From assembly GCA_028023455.1 (NCBI GenBank), contig JAQFVV010000049.1, positions 4,315,649-4,379,648 on the forward strand: a stretch of 64,000 nt of DNA. Reading direction: 5' to 3'. Positions 50,079 through 63,889 of the stretch are shown piece by piece. The notes below the pieces were generated by a model. It saw only the letters and a program-made list of their open reading frames with translations. It was not told the DNA's origin and ran no database searches. The position numbers were made by a program, and so were the translations under genes. The stretch comes from Epiperipatus broadwayi (lineage: Eukaryota > Onychophora > Udeonychophora > Euonychophora > Peripatidae). The number at the start of each line of letters is the position of its first letter. Within the stretch, counting starts at the first letter, position 1.

Positions 50079-53000
50079 AAGTTAAAATTGAGAGTTGTTA
50101 GCTGAGAAGTAACAGATTAAGTTAAAAATAGCTGTACAGACTTAATCAGATTATAATCATCATCATCAGCCAAAATAGAATAAAGTGCCAAATAAATCAT
50201 AGCTTACATTATGCACAATATTCAAACAAGATTAACCACATTAATAGTTATCAATGACAAACCAATTTTACTATGACCAAGAATTATATATTGTGATAAC
50301 ATGCTATGTGATGTGATAAGTGCTCAATAAATATGTGTTATTTATTGCCACTTTCATTTTGCACTTTAAAAAATGCTATGGTTTTGAATATAGAAAATGA
50401 TGCTCTAAATACAAAAAGCCAATTCTGCAACTATTGCCTGAAACACACTGTATATGCTTTAGGGTTTGTCTACATAATTAATCATAAAATCAGAGATTCA
50501 ACATTAGTATCCTTTGAAGTAATATTCATCTATGAAAGTTTAGAGAAAGTCTACAAAAGAAAAAAAATTGTAACTTCTCATTAGCTACCCAAATTTGAAT
50601 ATAAAGCCAATTTATGACCACCAGAATAAAATTCCAATATAATGAAGATATTATCAGATTTTTAGGCAGCCATAGTGTATGATATATATTTCATCCCAAT
50701 TTTTTTTAATAAACTTGTGATTAAAATTCTTGTTTTGTTTATTTTTGGATCGAAACTATTTTTTTCCTAAAGTAATCTTTTTTTTTTTAATTATGAATTT
50801 TTATTACAAAGATATTATATATATATATATCATTAAAAGCCAGACAACACTTAGACAATCTCAATATGTATAACAATCAACAATTTCAAACAGTTGTCAA
50901 GGCAACCTCCTTATATATACACACATTAGTTTTGATCATACTAATAATGTTCCATAATTCAATGGCAGATTTTTTTATTGTTAGGTTGTAAAACAAACAA
51001 AATTCCGATTTATTCAGTACTAAGTTTAGAGGTAAAATTGTCTCAATCCTCAGTCCTCATGTGAGATTGGCAATATGAAAGGTTTGTGGAGGTTCTTTTC
51101 TTTGCAAATAATTTTTTATAATATGTTTATTATTATTATTCGATAAATAAATGAAATGTATCTCAAAGATACTTTTTCTAAAATATATTAAAAAAGTTTG
51201 AAAAAATAAAAAAACTGTTAGAATTAAAATATAATCTGTATTTAAAAATTTTTAATATTTTGCATATGCAATCCGTTAGCATTCACTTTAAATATCTGTT
51301 TGCATGTCTATTTATCTCGATTAATATTATTGTATTAATTTATGCTATTTAATAAACATTCCTAAAGTCATGTTTAATAACTTATTGCCTTTTGTTATTT
51401 TTAATTAAATTTATGGTCTTCCTTGCACTCAGAATAATATCATTAACATCATTTGGATCCAAACTCAAATTATGGTGGCACATCTGAACAAAATGAAATG
51501 AGAAATTATAGATAAGAATAATCATAGTCATTTTCATTCATAGTCTTCCATAAAATTGGTTATCAGGTCCTAATTATAAATAAAGTGAGTAAGATAAAAG
51601 TTCTTTACTTATCCATAAAATGATAGTTTGTGAATCGATGATAATCAGAGAGTATAGTAAAATCTTTTAGTATAAGTTTTTATCGGACTTTTGGAGAAAT
51701 GAATACTTGATTTGATCATCATTAGTAATCTTAAATATTATACATGTACTTAAGCAGCCTATATATACTTTATAACAATATGCTGATAAAAAAAATTGCA
51801 TGCCAACATGTGTCTTTAATATCAGAAAATGCCATATTATTTATAAAATCTCAGAATGCATAGAAAGAGGTAACTCAATACTAAGGTCTGACTTGACTCA
51901 AGGATTGAGCACTATATCTATATTTTGTTTCTGATACAATACATAAATACACACTTGACCAGAAATAATATTTAAAGTATCAGGAACTCTGTCTAATATT
52001 AAAATTAAATTACATCCAAATAAAAAAATAGCAATTTTTTTACGTATGTTTAACTTTTTAAATAGACTGTAATCAGAGAATAATAACTAATTAGGTGAAT
52101 CAAATTAACAAGGATGTTAATAAAATGTCACTCTAATTGGTTCAAATTAAACTTTCACAAAGAAACGATAATTTCTACTCTTTCTAATAATACTATATAC
52201 AAACTTTTTTCTATATAATAAACCAAAGATGTAATTAATATTGGAAATTATATAAACAATTCACAAATATTTAGAATATTCAACATACCATTTAGTATCA
52301 AAGCTAAATTATATTTGGATTAAAATAAACTGTATAAAATATATTTTATAAAAAATTATTTTATTTAAATTGACAAGTAATCTATTATATATGTATATAG
52401 ATAAATTTGAAAGTTTGTATGTTATTTAATAATTTGACAAATATTGCCCAGTCTTAATAAATTTTGCAGTTTTCTTTTTTTTTTTTTTTTTTTGGAGAAT
52501 TACATTTGCTTTACTGAATTCTTTAAAAAAATTAGAAAATTTCTATTAATTCCCGTACTAAATTTGAACACATGTGCCAACAATGATCCCTAGAATTTTT
52601 TTTATCATCTAAAAGTAAACAAACAAACTTTCAAATTTATAAAGCTAATAATAAAAATATATTGTTAGAATAATTTAAAATATTGTAGTAAACTAATTTT
52701 AATATTGTTTAAAGTAATTTATAAAGCACTTAATAAAAGATTGTTAATTTATTATGTACACTGCTATTATTTTTAGAAGTAAGCAATTTAAAATTGATTG
52801 TCAGCTCTGTTGTGTGTATGTTACTGTAATCCTTCATCTTTTTTTTATATAAATTTGAAAAGTTTGTTTGTTAGCCTTTTGCTTTATGATATTTAATTGC
52901 TTTAAAAAAATTGATAATTTTATACTAAGTAAAGCTGCAGGGACAACTAATAGTATACTAAAAACCAAAATATAGTTGTTGTTTTTTTTAACCACAGTTT

Positions 53001-53885
53001 TGACTTAAAATGAAAGCATGGACAATTTATAAATTATATTCATTGTAATGAAATTAATTAACATATTCATGCCCTACATTTTTGTGTTTGAAAAAAAAAA
53101 ATTTTTAAATATTTTTACAACATTATTTACACATCAGTTTAAATAAAAGTGTTATATATATTGAGATGGTTGTGTCTCATGACATACTATCACATAGTAG
53201 TGTATGTGCACATATATATATAAAATTGAAAGGAAAATGGAAATAAACACAAATAGAAATTTTTTGTAGATATTTTCTATATTACACTGGAATAAAAGTC
53301 AAGGATTAAATAATTTTGAATTTAAATAAAAATTATAAATGAAATATTTAGAAAATGTCTTATTAATATTTTATTAATTTTGATTTTGAAATTAAAACAA
53401 GTATGTTTTTGTGTTAAAACTGATATACTGGTAATTATAAACTTCCATTATCTGTTTTGATTAAAGGAATTTTTTTAATTAAAGCTCAAATAACATATTG
53501 TGTTAAAAATTCCACAAAGTTGTTTTTCAAAGGATTAAAGTGAATTGAAAAGAATCATTAAAGGTAGGGAAAACTTGTTTTTAATTACTGTGTGTTTTTC
53601 CATACTGATATAAAAAGGTTGGAAAAAAGATTAGGAGAGTTTTTGATAGTTTTCAAAGTTTTTACAGATTATAACAACAAAATGACTACTATCATGAAGT
53701 GATAACTGTAGGCAAGAGGCAATACAAGCCCTGCTGTTGCTACTAGTTCACAATGGTAGAGTTTGAATCATGTAAAACTAAGGTCCTGATTTTCTTTGGT
53801 TTATTTATCTGTATATATTGTGTAATAGAAGGTATGCCTGAAATCTATAAAATTGTAGTCTAAATGGAGTCAATTGTGTGTGCAG
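50079..53885. other. AT-rich DNA without recognisable genes
   Basis: The frame 50333-50584 is not recognisable. Poly-T runs lie at 52475-52493 and elsewhere. A possible single arm of hairpin repeat 3 lies near 52975-53025. A mixed-composition patch at 53690-53790 contains GTTTGAATCATG but no clear tRNA-like fold. Confidence 0.45.
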
Positions 53886-54038
53886 AAACGATTACTAGAT
53901 TATATCTTTCCTGAAGATGACAGCAAAAGAGTCTACTGTTTTAGAAGGGTCCAGGTTACCCAGAGAGTTCATCAGCTTGCTGGAGACTTAATTTATATGG
54001 ATACTGTTTTATCTATGTACAGAGAGGAACAGATATAG
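53886..54038 (+). CDS. Possible terminal coding exon, unrecognised protein
   Basis: After an acceptor-like GTGTGTGCAG at 53885, phase 0 gives 50 codons and a TAG at 54036-54038; the other two phases hit stops within the first 30 bases. The peptide starts KRLLDYIFPEDDSKRVYCFR, contains RVQVTQRVHQLAGDLIYMDT and ends VLSMYREEQI. Composition is balanced and charged, unlike noise in this window. The frame is too short for a standard ORF scan. I do not know the family. It could be the last exon of a plus-strand gene, possibly the one that begins near 36559, or a piece of an unrelated gene or pseudogene. Confidence 0.35.
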   Translation, partial: KRLLDYIFPEDDSKRVYCFRRVQVTQRVHQLAGDLIYMDTVLSMYREEQI

Positions 54039-57000
54039 ATACTGCATTATACACATAAAGTACAGTTGGTGAGTTATTTTAAATAATTTCTTTAGTGAAA
54101 ATAACAGTTGTAATTTTTTAAATTACAATTTTTTTAAAGTAAATCACATTATTCAACAAAAAGTAAAATGCATTTCCAGTATATTTTATTAACAAGGGAA
54201 AACTTCAAAAATGTTTCTAGATTAGGAAACAAAAACAAACTTGCTGGAGTATGTTTAAAGATGCTTATAATTAATTAAAAATAACTTCTTAGAAAAGAAA
54301 AAAAACTTATGAAGGCCTGCCATAGAATTAATATTTTTTTAAAAAAAGTAAAAAATGCAACTTTTTTTAAATGATTAGATAATGAATGAATTAATAACTT
54401 TAATTCATTCTATTTTTTATATATACACGCATCATACATGAAAATTTATGTATTATTAAAATGAATTGAATTTTTTATATAAGTCTGACAATTTGTACAT
54501 ATTAATTTAAATTATTAAACAACACATCTGACTGCTTATATATATATATGTGTGTGTGAATTTTATGTATATATTTGACATTGAATTAATTGTTTATTAA
54601 GAAAATATAATATGGTTTACTTAGTTTATTTTTTTTATAAACTCCAGTTTGTGCACACATTTCCATGTACAAACATATATATGTTAAATCAGATATTAAT
54701 TAGGTATTATAAAAATGAATTTCATTTATAGGATTTATGACAATTCAAATGTGTTCATAAATTATTTCAGCACATGTTTGTGTGCTTATATATATAGATG
54801 TTTTGTGCATTGACATATTTGTAAATCACAATGTAATAATTTACTTTTTTTGCATATTAATCAAAATCAGAAGACTTAAGTTATATTTATAGCCATATAC
54901 AACAGACCTTTATTTCATTTTAATTGTTATTAATAAATTGATATTTCATTGTTAAGATTGTTCCAGTGAATTTATTTAATCCTAAAATATTTTAGAATAT
55001 TATATATTTGTATTATATCTTCTAATAGTTGTAACAGTGATAGAGCTTTTGTTTACTGAGCTGGATTCATGCATAACAATCTATAAAGGGGTTTATATTT
55101 AGTGTTTATGGACATCCAGTTGATGATCCTCATGGTTGGTGCAAAAGGGAAATATTTTTAAAGTTCATACACACTATATTTCATTTTAATTATTTATTTA
55201 GAAATTTAATTTTTAGTTAGACAGTACATTAATAGTACTAAGTGGTCAGTGAATTTATGATGATCAACATGTTTAGTATCCCAACATTATTTTTATTGTT
55301 GTATTCTTAAGGTTTAACAGTTACATTTGTGCATCCAAATTATTATGCAAGTAATATGCCCTAAGTTGGCAAGAGATTAATAATTAACCTGGTTTATAGT
55401 GGATCCATTTCAAATCTAGTCACAAGATTGATTGTTGATTTATTTTATTGTTGATCATCATGATGATGATGATTATTGCTTTGTGTAATACTGGGTAACT
55501 TATAGTTACTTTTATTTAGTACTTTGTTGATCTCTCATGCTCTTCCTTTCATATTTATACTTAATATTTAAATTTTGTAGTAATTGGGGTTGATGATGAT
55601 TAGTGCCATCATCCAATGTTTACCTCAATTCTCCATATCATTACAAAATATATATATATTATGTTTATTTTTTTGCATTCAGATATTTTCTAAACAAAAC
55701 CACCATATTAGTAGGATTTGAAATAAAATTTGCACTCATAAAAATCATTTAAAAGACTTTTGAGTTTATGAAGGGAGCATTTTAAAAAAGTATGTTTTAG
55801 GCAAACAATTAAGAGAAATTTAGATTTCATTCTTTGTTTCTTTTTTTCTTTATTTTAAATAAATAAAAGCATTTTTAAAGTAAATTAGTCATAAAATTCA
55901 ATGAAAGCATATTTTTAAAAACATACCAGCTTCTATTGTGCACCACTGCAAACATACTGAAGCAATATTAACACAGTTTCAAATTTGGCCAATCAATACT
56001 ATTTAGGGTGCACAGTCAGCTAGAAAACCTTGAAATATTATATTGCCATTAATACTTGGAGTATGTACAAAATTTGGAAAAGTTCATTTGATAGAGTATG
56101 TTGAAAATTCATTACAAGATTTGAGTTATCTATAAAAGTAAACAAACAGAATAAAAGCATTTAATTAGAACTGTTTTTCTTTTATGTCTAATTTCTTCAT
56201 GATAGTCAGTGGGACAAATTTTCAAACTAGTTGAGAAGTTAATGAAACTGCCTTTTAATTATCGCATATTAAATGTTTACAAGGCAGAATAATTTTTATT
56301 CAATTTAGCCATAGATGAAAAATGATTATTTTATCAAAAAGTAGTTCTGCTTTGTTACTGAAGGTTACACTGAATGTTTTAGACATTTGTTGATAAGTAA
56401 TTCTTTATATAATTGTCAATTTATGGGAAGTATATTGGTTTATTATATATATTTACCATTATCCTTGAGGGATTTGATTCTTCTTAAATATGACTAAACA
56501 AAACCAATTTCACAGATTTATATCTAAAGTGGTAAATGATGGAGATGATTGAACATAAAACAGATTATATTTTTCCATTGCTTCCCCAAAATCAATTCTA
56601 GTCTTTTAAAATAGTTTATACCATTCAGAAATAATTTAATTTAAATAAAAAAACTGCATTTTTATTCTTTTTCCAGAGTGCCATGTAAATAAACCAATTT
56701 CAAATACCATGATCTCTCAATTCATAGACATTCCAGCATGTTACTCAGTAGTTAAATATTTTCTGTAATTAAAATATATATTTTTTTTCCTTTTGAGAAA
56801 TATGGAACTAATAAGTGCTAACATAAACATTTGTAAATGAATGCTTCATAAAATGACACTGACAACTTGAATTTTTAGAAGTAATAATCATTTATTCAAC
56901 AATTAAAATTAACTCACATATATTCATGCACACCCAAAGTTAAAACTAATTATTTTAAATTGTATTCATATTGATAAGCATATAAAAATAAATGGAGAAC

Positions 57001-58789
57001 AATAACTTAGCAACTAATACATATAAAATGTATTCTAATAAAAAAAATCAGATTGTATTGACTTATGTTTATATTATTCCATTATTGATCAGAATAGGTT
57101 GACAAGCATGATGTTTGTCTTTCTACTTATTTCATTTTAATTGTATTGTTTATTTATTTTTTAAAAAAAGATAATAGATGCACACATTATCCATTGGAAT
57201 TTTTAATTGAGCTCAGGAATTTCCATAAGAAATTTGCATAGTTTATGGCAAGTTGGTACACTTTAAAAATTAGCACTATATATTTTGTACCTGTATCAAC
57301 CAATTATCCTGATATTCTATATTTCTGGTAAGGACAATTATAGCTTTATAAACTATAGCAAACCATGGAATATTTTTTTAGCCATATTAAGAGTTCACAA
57401 AAGCTAATATTGCTAAACTCTCCAGCCAGACCCAATTAATAAAAAAACGTGATCTTTTGTTTATTCCCTCATCCTTTCTTTTGATTTCTTTTTTTTAAAT
57501 TAAAATGTACATAATATCAGTAATTAAATGACGGAATAAATCAGAGACCTTTTATCTTTTAATTACCGTTTTTAGATTCTTTTTTTTTTTTTTATCTGTA
57601 AAGCTGTTCTAATTAAAAAAAAATTTCAGACAAAAAAAAGATATAATTTTTCTTAATTTAAGTGATTTTGCATGGATTCTTCTATTAAAATACATTTTAA
57701 TGTTTTATTCAGAGTTATTCATCTTTATTTGTTTACTGAGTTCAACTAGGATATTTTTATATATCTCATCCATGCACACACATACATGCACATTCAGAAA
57801 ATAATACTTTAAATTTAAAAGAATTTAAAATAAATTGTAACAAATTACTGCATGCTTGCTATATCAGCCATGTATGCTGGACAACCACTACATAATATAT
57901 ATATATATATTAAAGCAGTAATTTATTCTATTACACTTTAAAACGAGTTAATTAAATTTTTGTGTAATTTAAAGTAACTAGGTGATGAAATATATATTTC
58001 CAATTAAGTTTTTGATTATCATCAATAGAAGCATTGGAATAAATGAACCCATATTTTTAACAATTATATTTAACATTTTAATATTATTAGTATAAAACTG
58101 AAGGTACCTTTAACTTTTATTATACTAATCAATTAATAATCTGAAATTGAAAGTATTCTGTTTGAATCTATAGTTATACAAATATATCACTAGATTAGAA
58201 ACAGTATATTGTTAGCTCTTTTAAAAATTCAGGCCATTTGTTTAATAGTATAATAAGAGTTCAAAATGGCTACTGGATGATTAAGTGTAAGTAGTCCAAA
58301 CTTTCTTACAGAAGAAGGCTATCAGCCAAAACCTAATTTGATTCAAATTATCTACTGTTTGTTGATGTATGTATAAGTTTCTAATTTCAGCTTAATCTAT
58401 TCTTTTATCAATTAAATGTTTCATTATATTAATATAAAATCTTCTTTTATATCTCTTTTGAGCATTGCTTTACAGGTCATTAGATTGTTTGCTTAATAAA
58501 AGTAAAATAAATTGTATATAGATATGCAATTAAATAATAATCTTTGCAAGTCATTGTGAACTGTCTTGTATAAACAATACAAGTTTTATTAAATATTTTT
58601 AATAAAAACTTTTTCATAATTTTATTAATTTTACTATTTAGATATTTTGATGAGACTGGACGCAAAGTTTAACGTTATTCTAAAAATATTTATTTACAAT
58701 TTTTTTTTATTTTAGCACATAGAAATTTAAAAAAAAATCGAATATAACATTAAAGATTGCATTAAAATGCTATTTTTAAATCTAATTAG
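54039..58789. other. AT-rich DNA without recognisable genes
   Basis: No open frame, tRNA or clear repeat. The minus-strand frame 58480-58665 is not recognisable. Microsatellite runs of TA occur near 54540, 57895 and elsewhere. Confidence 0.5.
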
Positions 58790-59065
58790 AGGAATTTGAA
58801 CTCGGGATTTTTCAATTTATTTATCTTCCACTCCATCTCAAACCCATCATACATGATCGCATACATGTAGAAAAGATAAATGATTCCCAATATATGTATT
58901 CTGTACACAACCAGCTCTCATCAGTTAGACCAGATCATAACCCCCCCCCCTATAAATAACCAGTTCAATCTATAGTAAGATAGAAATTTCTCTAACTTTA
59001 ATGGACTGGCTTCATTTTTCTCACCATTTCAACTATTCAACCATCCATTTTATTAAAAAAAAACC
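58790..59065 (-). repeat. Dispersed SINE-like family copy
   Basis: Minus-strand copy. Reading the minus strand: GCCAGTCCATTAAAGT (reverse of 58995-59010), a GGTCTAACTGATGAGAGC block, an ACATGTATGCGATCATGTAT segment, GAGATGGAGTGGAAGATAAA, and a B-box-like CCCGAGTTCAAATTCC near 58796. The head toward 59065 is partly present. Confidence 0.65.
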
Positions 59066-60988
59066 GTGATGTATTTTCTATATCAGCAGGCACTCATAAA
59101 CAAAGGTCATCCATTTTAACTCCAGATAAATAAATAAATAGAAAAATGGAAAATAAAAATAAAAAATGAATTGTGTGATGATTATATAAAACTATCCTTC
59201 AAACATTTATATGACCACATATATTTACAAGCTGATCTGTTAGACTGGTTATTTCTTGAAATGATATAGATCATTAGTAACAAAATCACTACAGGTTATG
59301 TAAGATTTAAAAATAATTTTTTATAGTAAAATAATAATGAATTGTGCAACACTTTAGATTTTATATATTATCAGTTTTAAAATATATAAGCTTGTTATAA
59401 ATACATGGTGATAAAGGCTATCAGTAGTTAATATTCAATAGGGAGAGTAGATAAGCAATGAAATTTAATTAATGTTTGCTATTGTTTTTTTTACTATTGC
59501 TGTGCTGAATATTGACTAACATGTTAATCCTTATCTAGTTATTGTAATTAAAATCCAATGAATGCTTCTTTCATATATAAATGTCTTTAGTGCAGACTTC
59601 TCAGATGTAAATATTTAATTTATCAGGATTTATCTGTCATTTATTAGTAACTTTTAGACTGATATACCCACTCTCTATTTATAAGATTATATACAAATCT
59701 TAATGTAAGTTTAAATTAACCATACCTATTTTGGATTGGTTGTCCACATAAATTGGCTGATTATTTCAAGTCTATCATTTAATAAAAAATACTAGGAATA
59801 CTTTCTTTAACATTCATCTATGAAAACATTATTTATTAAAGATTTCAGTACTTTTCCCAATTGTAGCTCTCCATTGCTATTACTGTTTGTTTCGTTATGA
59901 TATTATCATAAATCTTTTAACAGACTACAGGGAGACCACTATTAATTCATACATCATTATTTAAAAAACTTCTATTATCTACAACAAAAATCCCAAATAT
60001 TGTTTTGATTTATTATTATAATTACTAATATGTATTAAAATAAACATTGTTTTGATTTATTGTTATAATTATTTATATGTATTAAAGTGAACAATCTATT
60101 ATTCATTTGAACAAGTAAAATAAAAAATGTATAAGATTATTTTTTCCTTTTATGCTAAGTCTAGGCAAATTTGTTTTTTTTTTTTTAAAAAAAAAAAAAA
60201 ACCAAGCTAAAATGAGGTTCAAAAAAGAAACTAAGTTTTGGATATAAAAATTATTTTTTTTCTTTTCATTGAATCAGATTGAAATTTACTTCATTCAAAT
60301 CCCAGGAACACTATTAATGGTTAGCTAGATCTATTCTGGAACACTTTTGAATCATATTTTAATAACTTGAGCTGAAATGAAGAATTAGCATTTATTTAAA
60401 AGATAGAGATTTCAAGACTATACTATCATGCTAAAGAAGTAAATGACAATTTTTTTTTTTTTGAGTGAGTCTTATATTTAAAGAATGATTTGTACTTTAT
60501 TTTAAATAATTTGGATTTGTAAACAATGCTTATTATCTGGGCATTATTTTTAAAAAAAATTGTCAGTTAAAAACAAAGTAATGAATTTGTAATAATTTCT
60601 CTTTTCCAATAAACATCACATGATCACCATTTCTTATTGCATGAGTAGGCACTAGATGTCGATTTTATGCACAAGCCTTCTGGCATCCATTGATTACTCT
60701 GTCTTGCATTAAGTGGCACTACTATATGGAAAGTTTTGCCTGTTTTTTAGCTTCTCTTATCTTGGTAAAATTATTTTAAAGAAAAAATATATATATTATA
60801 TATCACATATATACGCTAAGCTTTTGAATTTTATATAAGTTATTAATAATAGGAAAAGTAAAAAAAAAAGAAGTAATGAATATCATGTAAATGTACTGTA
60901 GACTTATAAATTGTCTAAGTCACAAACAATCATAGTTAATGATGTAATTATTTCCATTGGTCTAATTCATTCATAGTTAAACTTATAT
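59066..60988. other. AT-rich DNA without recognisable genes
   Basis: A 55-bp direct duplication around ATTGTTTTGATTTATTATTA / ATTGTTTTGATTTATTGTTA lies at 59999-60090. Nothing else was recognised. Confidence 0.5.
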
Positions 60989-61213
60989 TTGATTACTGAA
61001 ATTGGATTTTATGTAGATGGATTTATATACTGTACCGGTCGAAAACCACCACCCCCAATGTCAAATCGGATTCCAACTCAGCTTAACCAAAACCGAATTC
61101 AAACCCAACCCAACAGCTCAGATAGTAGTCATCGACGGCACAGTGCTATGCGCCAAGAACTAGCTCCACGGTTGGTGAGGACTAGAGACCCTTGCACTGA
61201 CACGAATATCTAA
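60989..61213 (+). other. GC-richer open frame, unclassified
   Basis: A 74-codon frame with Pro, Asn, Gln, Arg and Ser rich content (KPPPPMSNRIPTQLNQNR, then SSDSSHRRHSAMRQELAPRL) stands out for base composition; the last two-thirds is about half G+C. A GTAG acceptor-like word lies at 61013. It may be a disordered-protein exon, or part of the CpG-rich element that fills the right end. The protein is not recognised. Confidence 0.25.
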
Positions 61214-63889
61214 TAATTAATTACTTTGAATACTTTTTAAATCAAATCATATGTATGTTCGGGTTGCCAACACAGATAGCGGGTAGGAACATTTAAATAA
61301 TTATAAAAAGAATGATGAACTAAGAAACCAAGTATGTTAGAAAATATTTAATAATAATAATAATTTGTTTTGTTCAATAAAATATAGATTGCATTAGTTA
61401 CCTCTAGTCTTTAAAATAATTTATAAATATAATAAGAGTGGCGGTCCTTATCATATGCCAACAAGTATTACACAACATGGGATTCTATGTCTATGCCCCC
61501 AACGAGAAATATAAAGGCAGATAAAGGTATTCATTAAGAACGGAAATGATTGTTCTAATTTTATTACGGTGGAATGTGAGATTTATTTTCACATTCGGAA
61601 ATCTATTCATGAAGAGCAAAACGTATTTTAAGGCATAACTTTAATCTTGATTTGAAAACTGATTTAAACTAAATATATTTGAGAATTGGTTCGACTTTAA
61701 TTTAAATCACTTCATCACGAATTACGAGCACGGAGCAAGTTTTACCGGAACAAAGATGCAATGGTACTGACGAATTACAAGGCAGAGAGTAAAATTGAAA
61801 GATGATCGCTAGTCGATGATCGAAGTCCTATGGCGGCTTGCATTTGGCAAGTCTTACGCCCTTTGACTAATGAATCGGAAAGGAAGTACTTTCTTCCTCG
61901 AGAAATTTAAATAAGAGAATATGATCACCGACCAGCCTAACGGAGCGGAAGATGGCCCTACGTCAGCAACATTTGATGATGATGACTTGATAGTCATCGT
62001 TGAAAAATAAAACCCATGTAGAATGCTCTACGTGATGACTTGACCAATTAATTAAAGTCAAACGAGCTTTTATCGAACTATTTTAAAACATTTATAAACT
62101 ATATTAATTATGCCCTAATATCGTGCCCTTCCTGAATATTAATATAAAATAACAAAAGTGGAATTAAAATACATTTAACCCTTTATCGACCTTTTTGCAA
62201 AACATTTTAAATATATATATATATGGATAAATAAATCAATATTAGTGAAGCAAGAAATAACATTTTAACATTACGTGAGTATATAAACACTTGTAACTTA
62301 GTAGCTGGGGACATAGGTGAAAACGGAGCAAATAATTTATGATGAGCTAATTATAAAAATAGTAAACGTATAATATTTTCTTTCGACTCGATGATTAATA
62401 GAACTTATAAATTTAGTTCTAATGGGCGAGAATAACTATTTAAAATTTATATTATATTATTTGCGTGAGGCAAATAGAACCAAGGAGCTCATCGAGTCGA
62501 AAAATTATTGGCATATAATTTTAAATACGACATTAATAAAGCACACAAATATATATATTAAACGAACCGCCAGGTAAGAAAAGAAAAAGTTTAAAGACTA
62601 GAGATCTAAAGAACTAAGCTAGAGATGTACAGTAGCATTTTATAACTAAAAGGTGTTACAAAGATTTACATTAAAGAATAAAAGAGCTCTTAAAAAGAAG
62701 GAGTATAAAATAAAGTTCGAACTGGCCAGAAAGTTTAACGTTCATATTACCATTCCGTGCTTGTCCTTAAGTTACTCCTTCAAGTTGTTGAAAACGTAGG
62801 CACCATTGATTGATTATTGGAACAGCATTTTAGTAGCCTCCATAATTTTAGCAGAATTATCGATCCGGAAAAGGTTCAGCAGCTCCAGTGAAGATTTCTC
62901 GGGACTTTAGGAACCGTAGCCAGATTCCTGATGTTCTAGCCCTCTATCATGATGTATTTAATTTTTTATACGCACAGAGTTCACTGCACTACTCTACAAC
63001 AAAGCTAGCCCCTTCTCCTGACTTTTCAGGGCTATATATATTGTCCAGATGCCTTAAGGCTAGCGCTCATTTTATTATCAATTAGTTGTTTTCAAATACA
63101 TTCCCTCGATAAGGCTTTCAAACTAATTTTTGAATTCCTTTCCTAATTAGAAAATGAATTCTTAAAATCTGAAATGATTTTAATTAGAAATTGAATTCTT
63201 ATCTTTTTCCAATTAATAAAACTTTACTGTTGTTTTTGAGAATTTGAGAGCTTATCGAAAGAATGTAGTTTTTAATCAACAACACTTTAACAAATTATTT
63301 AAAATTAAAAAAAAAAACAAGTATTCCCGACGCAATGAAACTTTCGAACAATTATATATTTTTAATATTTACAAGTATATACGCACAATCCACGCAATTT
63401 AATATATATAAATTCATGAACATTTTATCATGAATTTATTTAGAGAATTGATCCAATTTAAACTAAACTAATTAATTTTACTACGTATTTGAAACAAGTT
63501 ATTCATTATGGAAATTAGCGTGGATTGAACGTATAAAGCCCCATTGCATCGGAAATTTAAAGTTAGTATTAGGGTAAATAACATGAAGCTAGGATCGAAC
63601 TCAGATCCGACTGCTTCATTTCTTTTCACTTCAAAAAAAAACAATGAAAAAAAAATGACTTTACTTACGCAGGATATAGTTGCATAAGTGTATAGACTCT
63701 GGGAGAACAGCATGAGCGTGAATAATATAACCTGCCCAAGCTACAAATTATACATGTCTCACTGCGATCCATTTTTTTGAATATTCAACTTATAATAAGT
63801 TTAAAAAACTCGGTCCGTTTATCAAGTCTCATTTTCCTATGGTCATGTCAGTTGGTCTTCTGTATATATATCTGTCTCTACAGTTTATC
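61214..63889. other. CpG-rich block, possibly an LTR or promoter region
   Basis: CpG is many times more frequent than in the preceding 20 kb. A 13-bp inverted repeat TTCGACTCGATGA/TCATCGAGTCGAA sits at about 62383 and 62480. A minus-strand B-box-like GAGTTCGATCC lies near 63593 without a foldable tRNA, and a GTAAGT donor-like word on the minus strand at about 63665. Frames at 62888-63085 (+) and 63468-63713 (-) are not recognisable. If the minus-strand frame at the right edge is a retroelement C-terminus, this block would be where its LTR lies. Confidence 0.35.

Noticed and set aside
63560-63640. Minus-strand tRNA-like B box (GAGTTCGATCC)
   Set aside because: No acceptor, anticodon or T stems can be folded.
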